Of a stretch of 64,000 bases of DNA, positions 1-12,300 are shown in pieces. The first letter of the stretch is position 1. Every line of letters begins with the position of its first letter. Made by a program: the position numbers and the translations under genes. The stretch is taken from the NCBI GenBank assembly GCA_024195265.1, contig JAJLRJ010000008.1, positions 26,680,932 to 26,744,931 on the forward strand, in the 5' to 3' direction. The stretch is from Dendrophyllia cribrosa. Taxonomy: Eukaryota > Cnidaria > Anthozoa > Scleractinia > Dendrophylliidae. The notes beneath the pieces are model-generated. The model was not told the origin of the DNA, did not search any database, and worked only from the letters and a program-made list of their open reading frames with translations.

Positions 1-130
1 ATCATCAACCATTAATTTACAATGTTTACAAAATATTAAAAACCTTAGTTAAAAAAAAGAAAACAAATTAAGAGAAATATATATATACATATTTATATAC
101 GAAATATAAGAAATATCATTCTTGTGTACG

Positions 131-169
131 TGATAATAATAATAATAATAATTATTATTATTATTATTA
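131..169. repeat. AAT/ATT microsatellite
   Basis: A run of AAT units turning into ATT units. It marks the 3' edge of the minus-strand reverse transcriptase fragment next to it and may derive from that element's tail. Confidence 0.9.
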
Positions 170-172
170 CAA

Positions 173-626
173 TAAGCACTGTTCTTCCTTTTGTCATCCA
201 TTGCGGAACTGCTCCATTCTTTAAGCACCGATTTAACTGCACCACGAGCCTTTCATGGACACTTGTGAAGTTCTTAAGCCAGAAACCTTGTACCAAGTCA
301 GGTCCGGGCGCTTTCCAATAATTATTGGATATTCTCCTCAAGGTTCTTCTCATTTTTGCAACATCTATAAACATATCACTTTGCTTGTCTATCTCAATTT
401 CCTCTCTGACCTTATTCAGCCACTCTGCATCTCTTCTATGCTGAACTGAATTGCTCCAGATGTTGCCCCAAAAGATTGAAAAGTACTGTGATTTGGCGAT
501 TGAGATTAAGACCTTATGGAAACTGAAGTCGGTGAAAGTAGTCCCAGTTGTTATTGGAGTATTGGGAACCATCCCCAGAAAATTGGGAGGCAACATACAA
601 CCTGGAACAGATTGGTGTGCGGACAA
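173..626 (-). pseudogene. Non-LTR retrotransposon reverse transcriptase fragment
   Basis: The minus strand has an open frame containing WKAPGPDLVQGFWLKNFTS and then WMTKGRTVLI. Both are typical of the N-terminal fingers of LINE-type reverse transcriptases (a KAPGPD motif followed by a K-GRTVLI strand). The frame ends directly in the ATT microsatellite, so the palm with the catalytic YADD box is missing. Residues upstream of the motif (RRDAEWLNKVREEIE and neighbours) fit the linker before the RT domain. It is a truncated, inactive copy. I cannot assign the clade with certainty; the motif style recalls R2/NeSL-like elements of cnidarians. Confidence 0.75.
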
Positions 627-1117
627 GATCAGTAACTATCCAAAAGACGGTTTTGTTAGGGACTGCAAGAATCCTCCGAAGAGTCCTTGGGATCTAAGGT
701 GGCTTGATGCCACTTGACCAGGACCAGTGTCATCTCCAGCAATGTTGCTGAGTCAATTTGTTATGGAATAATAATAACATAATATTTATACAGGATAACC
801 CCGTCAGTGTAAAAACACTGGTATCAAAGGGGGTCCTGTTAATTACTAATTAAAAATACAATAATGCTAGATAAAAAGTCCCTAAAAGGTATACAAATAT
901 TTAAAACTACTAGAATAAAAAGTCCCTAAAAGTTCTTAAATGGTTAATGTAATGGTTACCTGCCTTACCCGTGGGGATGGCATTTGAGGGAGGGGAGGGT
1001 GGAGTTGGATGCAGGGGGTGGATGGTCGGTAAAGCAAAGTGCCAAGGAGAGGGGAGTGTCCGAAGGTTGTTTTTCGTATTCAGTAGCTGGCTTATAGGAG
1101 CTGTTGATGTTCCTTCT

Positions 1118-1345
1118 GCATTGTGGAGTGTTGGCCTAGTGGTTAGCAAGTTGCTGTTGGACTTTAGATCTGAAGGTTGGTGATTTGAATCTTTGCTCCA
1201 CGTTGTCTCACTCCACCCAGGTGTATAAATGGATACTGGTGAAACAGTACTGGGTGTAATCCAGTGATAAACTAGTTAGCATCCCATTTAGGAGAGAGTA
1301 GCAATGCTCCTAGTTGGTTCATGCTATAGAAACAGAGTTAAGTTC
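1118..1345 (+). repeat. tRNA-derived SINE, copy 1
   Basis: The head shows an A-box-like TTGGCCTAGTGGTTAGCA and a B-box-like GGTGATTTGAATC. The body contains the diagnostic CTCCACCCAGGTGTATAAAT and then GGTTCATGCTA. The same body recurs at 6697-6985 (+) and 52886-53105 (-), which shows a dispersed family. This copy is diverged. Confidence 0.7.
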
Positions 1346-1615
1346 TGCCTGTGTCGGCTGTCTGTATCTACTACCTTGACACTGAATAAGCATTAGCAAC
1401 TTGAATGCAATGTAAAGTGAAATATAATGCAAGACACAAATAATGTCAGTGAAAAACCCATGAATGATCACATATGGTGTGTTGATTGAGCCATGTAAAA
1501 TAATTATAACATGACTCATTTGCATCAGGGAAAGAAATGGTTAATGATCAATGTGCATTGTAGGCAGATTTTACATATTTTCTTTTCAGAATCATGGCTA
1601 TATTATGGTTACATA

Positions 1616-2080
1616 CATACATAAGCTTTATTTTCACTCGAATTTTAGAGTAACTTACAGAAGCTAATATTTTCGAGAACATAAAAGTTAAAACTGTGTA
1701 GTGTTTACAAATAAATTTATATCATTAAGAAAAAAAAACCAATATTTTTATTTTTTTATAGCTAAGCGAGACAGGGACTACACAAAGTTACAACACTGAA
1801 TTTTTCTTCTAAAGTCTTCAAACGCACTAGTGCAGATAAAATCAAGCAGCGCATTCCATAGTTTAGCTGAAAAATAAGAAAACAAATTATAGCCATAGCT
1901 AGTCGTTCTAGGTTTACTGAGTGACAGAATGTAATTGCCGCGAAGATCATAAGAAGAAGATCGGTGTGAAAACATATTTTTCATATAAACAGGAAAATGA
2001 GCGAAAAACAGGCTCTTATATAATAATATAAGGAAATTCTGAACGCGCCTATTACATAAAGAAGTAGAGTTCACTTTAGT
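1616..2080 (-). mobile_element. LINE 3' end (RT C-terminus and tail)
   Basis: The minus-strand frame at 1778-2074 contains SKPRTTSYGYNLFSYFSAKLWNALLD followed by a -DFRRKI- helix. This is the signature C-terminus of the reverse transcriptase ORF in CR1/L2/jockey-like LINEs. A short 3' UTR and a TATG-repeat tail follow (read on the plus strand as CATACATACATA near 1611). It is 5'-truncated, as expected for a dead LINE insertion. Confidence 0.7.
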
Positions 2081-2134
2081 GAGAAGACTGCTGTATGGGG
2101 ATGAGTAATCACCAAGTATAAATTTTTTATTTTA

Positions 2135-2226
2135 TTTTCAAACCAGTTTAATTTTTATTTTCCTTTGTCTCAGATCATTATCATATTATGAGACAAATAA
2201 AAACAAATATCAACCTGGTTTGAAAA
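2135..2226. mobile_element. Small palindromic MITE-like element
   Basis: TTTTCAAACCAG at the left is mirrored by CTGGTTTGAAAA at the right, and the A/T-rich arms around TCTCAGATC also pair. It resembles in design, though not clearly in sequence, the 21808-21940 element. Confidence 0.5.
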
Positions 2227-2363
2227 TTTTCAAACCAAAGTAAAATTTAAACTACATCTGTTACAATATATTATAATAATGGTTCAGGTTAGATAACTCT
2301 TTTTTTATCACAAATATTGATTCTACATTAAGTGAATAATTAAGTGGTGGAATATTTTTTTAT

Positions 2364-2665
2364 TTAAGTGTTCATCTGTGAGTTATGGAGGTTTATATTT
2401 CCAATATGCTAATGATTGTGATGTCATTCCAAGTATTCAGTATTTTATTATACAAGAAGCTGTACACAGCTTGACCTCATGGCATCTTTAACCCATTACA
2501 TACCCATTATTATGGTTTCTGTAAGCAATTTTAGCAAAGATTGTGACTAAATCAGACAATAGCTTTAATAGTCGAAGGAGAAAAATATAAAATACTGGAA
2601 TGACATCACATTCATTACATTATTGGAGATATAAACCTCTTATAACTCACAGACGCAACACTCAA
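2364..2665. mobile_element. MITE with about 35-bp terminal inverted repeats
   Basis: GTGAGTTATGGAGGTTTATA near the left end is mirrored by TATAAACCTCTTATAACTCAC near the right end, and both copies carry matching outer bases (AGTGTTC). A related fragment (GTGAGTTATGGATATTTGAA) sits near 54310, so the family is dispersed. Confidence 0.65.
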
Positions 2666-4991
2666 ATCAAATGGCGATCAACGCCAAGCCAAGAAAATTC
2701 TTAAGTTGCCTCAAAATAATTATTTATTATTTTATTACTGGATCCTCTTGATAGTGCTTCAATTCATGCTATTATTTTATATTTTCAAATAGCAAAATCT
2801 GTCACTTGTAATTGACATTTTTTTCCATCTGTTTAGATAAAATATGTCTTACATGACGATGTATTACTAACAGTGGTTCAGTTTTGGTTATTCTTGAACA
2901 TTTTGTTGTGATTTCCTAGTTAGTGAATTATTTTCAAATCTGGTTGCCAATGCCAAAAGTTTAGGCACTATGGCAACTAAAATGGTTACAACTTGGAGGG
3001 ATATGTTGAATGCGATCCTTGTTTCACTGTTTTACTCTCTTTTTGGAAAATAATAATGGTGACAACAAAATGATTATTTTTGAAAAGGGAATATGGAAAA
3101 ATAATGACTGTTTCCCTAACATTTTACTGCACTGTTTCAGGAATACTTCTCTTCACCCTTAAGGTTAAGTTCCCCTTCAGATGCCTAACTCATAAGCTCA
3201 GAAAATCAGAAATTTTCAGGGTAGTAGCCGGTCTCTTAGCAACTAAATTAATTTCTTGCCTTTTTTTCATCCAATCAAAGCCATTGAAACTATCAAAGTG
3301 TTATTTTGTGTCATGTGTTCTGTGCTGGTACCAGAAATTATAACAAGGAAACCAGTCCTTCCATTTGTATTGAAATCTGATGTAGATATTTTAAATCTTT
3401 ATTAAAATTCTTGGAGCAGAGAAGAATTACCTAGGATACCAAGTGACATCAAGTTCAAAGCAGGTTTTAGTAAGCATGTGTTTAATGAGTTTTCATTTGC
3501 ATAATCCTCACAGAGAATTTGTGGTCTGCCATTAATTCCATTGGCAAAATTTGGGCTGGTTTCTGGCAGAGATGTGGTTTTCCTGCCAGCAGGCAATGTA
3601 CACAAACATCTGAAATGCTTCACATTTGAGTTGACTTTTAAAGAAGTGGTTTTTGTGAAGTCATCAATGATTTGACATTGAAAACCTGAGCGAATTACTT
3701 GTTGTTCTGCTATGGTTGTTTGGTTCCTGTATTTTCAAGCGACTTTGGCACTTGAAATGCAACAACCATCCATTATTTGACTGCAGATGACAGAAAGGAC
3801 TTGTCACTAGTACAGTTCTTAGAAAAGGAATACTTTGGCCACAGTCAAGATTAACATAAATTTGTGATATTATTGTTATCATCACTGTTGCTGTCTGTGG
3901 TTAAATATGAAATTAGCTAGGGAAGGTGTGTTTCCACATTGCTTTTCTTTATATTATTTAAATAATGGATATGTTGTTCCTAAACTCCCTGTTTTGGTTG
4001 TCTATTTTGTGTAGAAACCATTTTGCAGTGGTTCATTTATTTCTTGTGTTTATGTTGGGGTCCATTTTAGCAGGTACCTGCCAGTTAACTGTATTCACAC
4101 CAATGCTGATCCATTTGTTATCAGAAAGCTTTAATTTTCCATCCTGCTAAGAGTAGTTTAATGTCATATAAAATCCTGTATTTGCCAATTTATTATTCTG
4201 TTTTTATTTCTCTCTGCATGTTGCATCTTTATTTTGTGGAACAGACATGCAAATTAATGTAAATTTGTACGTTGTATGTTAAATGAATGTGTGCCATTTT
4301 TGATGGGTATTTGCAGAATTTTTAGCCTTGAATCTGGTCTGTCTAAATATTTTATATTTATCCATGTGATAAAAAATTGGATGGTTTGTAAAATGCTTGC
4401 CAGATGGGGAAAAAATATCGATATTGGTAACAATGGAATGTTCCAAGTACAACAAAGGATGAAACTATCAATGTTTTCCTGTTACTGGTGATGTTTTTGC
4501 GGAGATTGTCAAGACGGAAATCCCGAAAGAGTAACTGTTTGATTGCATGTCGTAGCAATGGAGGGGAAAAAGTTGAACCAGCTTGTCCTTTGGTCCATAA
4601 CAGTAGTGTTTTAGGTAAAATTATTCCTTAAAATGTGGACTAAAGTTAAAATTTTGTGGGCAGTTTGTCATGAAAGTTATAGACTTAAATCAAGATAATG
4701 TTGGCTTAGCATTTGATACATGTAAACATTGTATCTGTGGTGAAAACACTTCCTCTGTGAGAATTGTTTTACTGTGAGGTTCAGTTGATTATAATTCGTT
4801 GTTTTTGACATGAAAAAATAATTTGCAGAAATAACATCAGATTGCACATTGTTTGTTTCCTATCTACATGTACAAATAGGCATAATTCGCCAAATGTTCA
4901 GGGTTGTGCATTGTAATTAGTATTTGGCAGTCGGCTATTATGGCAGGAAACAGCAGTGAAGATGTCCGACAACTAAAAGTTTGAAAATGAC
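2666..4991. other. No gene or defined repeat recognised
   Basis: AT-rich sequence with only short open frames on either strand and no recognisable protein motif. It may be intron of the OSBP gene, whose N-terminal exons should lie upstream, but no exon of the PH-domain part could be identified here. Confidence 0.5.
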
Positions 4992-5277
4992 TAAAGGCCC
5001 ATTTACACAGGCGATTTTTTGTGCAATTTTTGTCGTTCTTGTCGATGCAATTTTTGTCGCATCTTCAAATCGCATGCGAAAATGGGTGGCAATTTCAGCG
5101 CTATTTGGGCACGATTTGTTGCTCGATGTCGTAGAGGTTTCAAACATGTTTGAAACTTGATGCAACTTGACGGCGAATCGCATGGGAAATTGCCGCTAGT
5201 TTACACCTGCGACAAAAGTTGCCTTGGAGAGCATGACAAAACTCGCATGAAAAATCTCATGTGTAAACGGGCCTTAA
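4992..5277. mobile_element. MITE, GGCCCATTTACAC type
   Basis: The left end TAAAGGCCCATTTACACA is mirrored by the right end TGTGTAAACGGGCCTTAA. The interior is rich in GCGATTTTT/CGACAAAA units. The right end overlaps a TTAA. No coding capacity. Confidence 0.7.
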
Positions 5278-5794
5278 AAGACAACCATGGGAGGCTATTT
5301 TGAGTCTATGACCCATTTTCCTTGTGCAGCCGGCATACCTGAAAGATTAATGACAGCCGAGCTGAGAATGTTTCCAGTTGTAATGAGGAAAAGTGTACAT
5401 TTTTGTAAAGAGGTATTTTTCTTGTTCATTTGGGCCATCATCATCTTTACTTTGTACCATTTTTAGTTCTACTGCGTATTTTAATACCATGCAGCTATGA
5501 GGGCTTATTCCTGGTTTAAATATTATTATTACATAGTTGACAACAAGCTAGAGTGCCATTGTTGCAGCGTCACATGTTCTTGATGTTATTCAGTACATAT
5601 AATATTTCATCAGTTTGTTCATCTCTTAAAATAATGGAGACATACAATAAATTAATTATGTATTATTCATGATATTGCCTAGTTAAGTTACAATGTGTAA
5701 GTAATGGATTTGATTAGCATAGTTGAACTAGACTTTATGGTTTGCTACTTTGCTAAATTGATCATACTAGCTGATTGTTCTTAAACTTGCTCAG

Positions 5795-6211
5795 TTAAAA
5801 GGATGGTTTCACAGTTCGGCGCATGTGCACAGATTAAAATGCTTTATTCGCTTTCTAACCAATTTTATCAGTTAAAAAACACTCAGAGTTACTTCAATAA
5901 TCAAATACTACAATTAGTGCAAACATAGCGAAGGATGACCAAAATTCACAGAAACTTTCAACGGATTACACAGACAAAGTCAACACTGAATAAAGCCATC
6001 GACCCGAAGGATTTATTCTATGCTCTGGTGGCTTTCATGGCGCACATGGGTATGCATAATCACCCATTCAATCAACTGACTGACCGCGACATTTTCACAG
6101 GCAAATTACCCGCCAGAGTTATCCACTCGCTTCCGATTGGTCTAAACAATGAAATTAAATGGATTATGTCATAGCTCGCACATGCGCCAAACCGTGAAAC
6201 CCTCCCTTTAA
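5795..6211. mobile_element. TTAA-flanked MITE, 417 bp
   Basis: It is bounded by TTAA on both sides. The termini TTAAAAGGATGGTTTCACAG and their right-end mirror pair over about 30 bp, including GGCGCATGTGC. TTAA target duplication is typical of piggyBac- and Kolobok-derived MITEs. An internal 79-codon frame (5935-6174) lies wholly inside and is not convincing as a gene. Confidence 0.7.
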
Positions 6212-6479
6212 TTAGTTTTTATCTTTTCCACTTTTTTGCACACAATTAAGTAAAACATTTTCTAGTGTCAACAATTGTGGCAATATTATCCATGTAATTT
6301 TGATCATTACCTTCATGCTACCTTCATGCTTCTGGCACTTTGCTTGTGAAATATTTACCATTCAATGTGAAGATAAATGTTAATTAACTGCAGGGAAAAA
6401 AATTATTACCTTGAGTACTCCAGGATCAAATTGTACTTCTAGATGAGCTTGCATTTGTTACGGCATTTATTTCGTATTC

Positions 6480-7390
6480 GTTGCCTCTTTTATTTTTAGA
6501 TTCAAATCTGAGACCTGTTTTAAAATGTTGTTGAATCTGTGGAGAAACTCTTAGAGTTGAACAACTCAATGAAAAGCTGTTCAGCAGTACTTTCCTCTGA
6601 TGCTTTACAAGTTTTTTTTTTGCATGAATGAAATTCTTAAGTGTGATCATTCAATTGAAAGCTGTTTAGTATTAACCAGTAGTATTTGCCTTTGGTGTGG
6701 AGGCGCAGTGGTGTCTTGGTTAGTGTGTCGGACTTCAGATCCGTAGGGTAGTGGTTTGATGCCTGGTCTCGGCTGTTGTGTTATTTCCTTAAAAACTTCA
6801 CTTCACATTCTCTCTCTCCACCCAGGTGTTTTAATGGGTACCAGCGAGAAAATGCTGGGGGTAACCCTGCAATGGACTAGCGAGCATCCCATCCATGGGG
6901 GAGTAGCAATTCTCCTAGTTGCTTCATGCTACATAAACCGGGTTAAGCTCCAGCTGAGTGGGCACCCTGTGACTTGTGTTCCATTTTACCTTTCCTTTCA
7001 CTTATTTGCCTTTGGTTATGCTGTACTAATGTCAGAGTCAGTGCATGAAATCCTAAAGTGTGATCATTTAAATTGAGCTGTTTAGGAGTATTTGCCTGTG
7101 GAACTCCTTTTTTTAACATGGATTTTCCATTTCCAGTATTAAATTTGTGTAAGGCATTTGTAGTTTGTACTACCGGTAATAAGAATTTTACAATTCAATA
7201 AAGTTGAACAGCTCAAAATGTAAAGCTGTTTAGCAGACTGCACTTTCCTCCTAATGCTGTACAAGGTTTTTTAGAGTGTGTGCTTCAATTTCATTGTTGT
7301 CGTCGTCATTGTCCTCAAGTTCTTATAAGTGTGATCATTCAATTGAAATCTGTTTAGTAGCATTTGCCTGTGGTACTGTTAATTATGCTA
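6480..7390 (+). repeat. Degenerate tandem minisatellite, about 110-bp unit
   Basis: Recurrent blocks of the form GTGTGATCATTCAATTGAAA, then AGCTGTTTAGCAGTACTTTCC, then a GCTGTACAAGG-type end. Copies start near 6530, 6645, 7055, 7200 and 7335. A SINE (6697-6985) interrupts the array. The same unit recurs at 9800-9945 and 59515-59880, and a variant in reverse orientation forms the array at 49800-52340. Confidence 0.65.
6697..6985 (+). repeat. tRNA-derived SINE, copy 2
   Basis: The head has an A-box-like GTGTCTTGGTTAGTGTGTC and a B-box-like GTGGTTTGATGCC, followed by the family body CTCCACCCAGGTGTTTTAAT, CATCCCATCCATGGGGGAGT and CTAGTTGCTTCATGCTAC. It is inserted in the minisatellite and is better preserved than copy 1. 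Confidence 0.75.
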
Positions 7391-7448
7391 TGCTAAGCTT
7401 AGACCTGTGATTGGTTCGAAGAATGTAATGTTTTGTTTTTATTTTTAG

Positions 7449-9314
7449 ATGAAGAGGAAGATTCTAACAATGACCAAGCTGAGAGCATCAAGCCACTGAA
7501 CACAAAGCTTGACGACCTTCAAACTTGCAATGATCTTGTAGGGAAACATGGCTCTGCCTTGCAGCGTGCGATTGTTGAACTTCAGGAAGTGGAAGATAAT
7601 CCTACTCTGTTCACTAAGCTCAAGTTTGTGAATGAGAAGGCCACTCTTTTTCGGATAACAGCGAATGCCATGATAAGTGTAAGTGAGCTAGCAATCATAC
7701 CCACTCTTTGGTCCCTCCTCTCTTCTTCCTGAAACTGAGGGACTAAAACAGGTTTGGTGGGATGCAGGGTGGGGATGAAAATCAAGGCGAGAAGCAGGAT
7801 ATCGGAAATTTTAAGGGTATGACATGGGAGAAATGTCTCTTGGCAGGAGCGGAATGTTCTCATTTCAGCAGGTGAAATGCGGGATGGTTTTGAAATTAAT
7901 GGTGGGATGCGGGATTAAAAAAAGATTATGCTTCCTTGTTGACTTTGGCACAAATTTAGCCAGGTGAGATCAGGATGAAATTTCTGAGTGGGGCAGATGG
8001 TGGGATGGAGTAAAGTAGATGCGGCATTGAGAAAAATTAATATGTTTTAGAGTCTTGAAACTCATACATGTACATGTATATCAAAAGGCTTTTCAGTGGC
8101 TAGAATTGTAATTTGAAAGCATTTGTCTGTGTTTTCTATAATTCACTTACATGTACATGTCAAGATTGCATGTTTAACCCTAACTGTAAGGCAATGTGAA
8201 ATTGCTGTTAAAATTAGAACAGATCAGCACAAATTGCAGTGCTCTAATAACATGGTGAATGTGGTGCATAGAACCGATGTTAATCTTTGTCACTATACAC
8301 CTAGTCTAAATGAAGCCCTCATCTTTTGCAGTTGTGCTTTCTTTTTAACTATCTTTCGAGTGTGGTTTATTTTTGATCTTCTGGTAGGTTAAACACCTGA
8401 ACAATGGCAGGACAAGGTGCATTCCACTATATTGTATTAAATAATAATGCCCCTCTGTGCTTTTTTCCCAGGCTTGTGCAGAATTCTTGGAACTTGCGCA
8501 GACACAAGAGAAAAGGTGGCAAAAAACTCTACAGTTAGAGCGTCAACGACGAGTCACCCTTGAAGAGACAGTAGAAGCTTTAGCTAAACAACACAATACG
8601 CTTGAAAGGGCATGTCGGAAAAGCACAGGAGCAAACTTGGCTGACATGCCAGGGGGTGAACTTGGTCGTGACAGTGACGAGGAAGAAGAAGAGGAAGAAG
8701 TAGAGGAAGAGGATGATGAAAATGCTGAGTTCTTTGATGCTATAGCAGAGCATCCTGAGGGCTTTACTATTCCAGTTAGCAAGAGCCACGAGAGTTTACA
8801 AAGTACAAGCTCCGAGACCAGTATGGAGTTGGAAAATGCCAGCAGTTCAGGCAATAGCAAACAGGAGGTAGTTAGGGATGCTGCTCCTGCTAAAACAGCT
8901 GACGAAGTGGTGTTCCCAACAGGCGAGTCTCAAACATCCACTGGCGATGAACCAAATGCAGGTTTTCATAACAAGGTTGTCGCAGCTCCTTTCACGGTGA
9001 AAGGCTCATTTGGAGTGGCTGTTACTGTAAGTATCAATATCTTCATTGTTTTACTCTTGGATGCTTCTAATCTGTGACCTCAGTGGATATCAAAAACACT
9101 GTGATTGGTCACAAAATGTTTTCAGATTTCAATGGATAAAACTTTCCAACGATAAACATTCCGACCCATAACTATCAGCCAGCTTGGTGCTGGCTAAATG
9201 TATTTGTTTTGAGCTCTGATTAGTTCATTGGATCCTCTGCCTTTGTTTTGATTGGCCAAGTAATTACTTTGGTTTTGGTTTTGGTTTTATGACACTGAAG
9301 TCAAAACTGCTCGA

Positions 9315-9356
<42 letters not shown>

Positions 9357-12300
9357 CAACATTGTCGTCATCAACAATAGTGTCAAGACACTCAGTTTAA
9401 AATCTGACAAAGCAAGAATATTATGCATGGGCATGTAGTTCAAATCAACATGTTCAAAGCACTTTAAAAGCTTAATAACATACAGCTCTGACTGAAGACA
9501 AATCTTTATCTCATGAGTTTGAATTTCAAGAATTTAAAATAAAGTGCCTTCCTTCATGGAAATGTGTTTATGAATTCCATGGTTAATGGTTAATTTTGTA
9601 CTTGTCTTTTTAGCAATCTACAGACAAGCTTGTGGCAAAGCATTACAGAAAGAGAATACCCGACAAACCAGACATTAGTATTAATCTATGGAGCATCATG
9701 AAGAACTGTATAGGAAAAGAATTATCTAAAATACCCATGCCTGTGAGTATCTGCAATTCATTTGTTTGTGTTTTTACACTTAATTTCACTCCTAGAGTCA
9801 GTTATGGAGATATGTTATGTAGTTCCAACTTGTGAGTCTGTAGATGAAATCCTATGGTGTGACCATTCAAATAAAACCTCTTCAGCAGTACTTTTGCATG
9901 GTACTATTTGTTTTTCAATAGTTTACAACATGAAATTTAGTATTTTTCTTGAATTTTTAATTTTGGCACTCTTGGGAGGTAAAGGATTAAATGACTGTAA
10001 AAGTGTCACTTGAGTAGGATTCGTCATCCAGCAATAGCTTATGAAATATTTCAAACCTTGCATCATGGCATTCCTGAGTGATTTAGTCAGATGGTCAGGC
10101 ACTGTGCCCGCTTATGTCACCTTTGTCCCGTGCTTAATATGCTTGCATGGCACATAGATCTTTTTCATAATGGCAGTCAATTTATTTGTTCTTTTATATG
10201 TACATGTATGTTATTCAGCTGCCTTAGTGGTCTTGTTAGTGTGTGCAAAGTTCAAAGTAATATTTACTTTAAAATAAGGCCAGTGAGGCTAGTTAACATG
10301 CATATAAAAGATTAAATAAATCAGCCACTACAGCCTTGGCACAGCAGAATGTAAGAATCAGGGATTCTGACAGGGTGCGCGGGTGCGGGACCGCACAATT
10401 CGGTCAAACCCGCACAATTCCGCACAATTCCTAAAAATCCGCACAATCCCGCACAATACTGAAATATTTGCTCAAAATTTTAATTAAATCAGGTATTTCT
10501 ATTGATTACCAAGATTTCGAGAAACGTTTTAGGCTATTTTCAGCCCATTTTCCTTCCAAACAATCGACAAATCCCTCGCTTTCCTCGAACAGCTCGAGCG
10601 GGTCGACATAAAAACAACAAGGCGTTCTCTTCGCCGTCCGGATCCTGGGAACTAGTCTCAGTTTTACTTCTTTCCGACTTCCAACAGAATTTTTCGCGTA
10701 GCTTTTCAGTTGTCGTTTTTCAGACATTATGTCGTTTTTCTTAGCAACCTGTTGATATTTTTCGAGCGCTTTCGCTTCCTCTTTCAGTTTAATATGTCGG
10801 GGACCGAAGAAGAAACACCGAAGAAATGAACTCGGTCGCTGATATGAATGTCACTCTGTCTGAATTATTTTCGCAAAGAACTGATCAAGTTTGCGAATCG
10901 ACAAACAATCTATTAAAGCGGTGGAACTTCGGATTGATAGGAGAAAATTATTAAGTTCTGATCATCAGAATACTGGATTTTATTTTTTCAATCAAGTGAA
11001 CGACGTTTTATGCTATCAAATTACATTTAGCACGCATTTTGGTAAATGTAAATTTGCATACATGTCGAGGTTGTGTTTTTGCGGCAAACTTTCGAAGAAA
11101 TTGTGTGAACCTTTAATGGAAATTATTCACACTACATAAAATGTACGGATTTTTCAGAAAGGAACTCGCTCAGATCGGAAACATTTTATTTAGATGTGGT
11201 ATTTCGGTTTTACCCGATCGAGTTCATCGTGTCACGCAATGTGATTTTGTTGAGACAAATAAACTTTGGTGAATAAAAACAGCCGCAAATTGGCGATTGC
11301 TGGGTACATTTTAATCCCCAAAGTAAAACATCCATTTGTATTTTTCATTTATGCAGAATTTCCTCCCTGTCATATTTTTCTGGTCTGGCTAGAACACTGG
11401 TGATTGAATATTTGGTTTTTGGTCACAGGATTGCGCAATCCCGCACAATTTCCCGCACAATCGAAGTTATTTCCCGCACAATTTGCCCCAAAACTCCCAC
11501 ACAATTTTGGATTTTTTCCCGCACCCTGTCAGAATCCCTGAAGAATGTTTCTGGTGAACTTAGGAAGTTGCCATCTTTGAGTTGTAGTGTCTTCATTAGC
11601 TTTATCATGCTAAAGAATTTGACACTAACTGATTTTTTAACCTTTATTTATTTGATCTGACTATAGAAATATGCAATAACTTTCACTTTCTATAATATAC
11701 AATGTCCTTTTGTTGCTTATACAGCTGTACATCCATCACATACCAATTACACATATGCAATTGTAATTGTATTGTTTTTGTTGTAATTGGGAACCTATGT
11801 TGCACCCACATCAATCAAAAGCACTTAAATGGGTTCTTTTTTGCTGCTTTCCTCCTTTCAAACTGATAGAATTAACATCCTATGCATTTTGAGTGCAAAA
11901 AGTCCACGTAGACTTTTTAATCTCAAATTTTGTTATTGATGTGATTAATTAGTAATTAAACTTTGTGTGCTCTTAATTGCAAGTTGTCCTCCCACTACGC
12001 GCTCGGCTGATTTGAAATTACTCGTCTGATTACATCCTGAATTGTACTCCACTCAGTTCAATAATAATTAGTACTATTGCTAATCAGTGTTTGTATTGAA
12101 ATCAAGATGTGACAGGTTGTATCATTGTTATAGCTGTAAGCACAACTTGGGTACATGTGCTTTGTTCAAACTAGTAACACTTTGGTTTGACGTTTTTACA
12201 GGTTAATTTTAATGAGCCCATTTCCATGCTCCAAAGACTGACAGAAGAGTTAGAATATGCGCATCTTTTAGACAAGGCAGCAGCCTGTGAGTCCTCCACT

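Noticed and set aside
5935..6174. 79-codon frame inside the 5795-6211 MITE
   Set aside because: It lies entirely within a non-autonomous element and has no recognisable domain.
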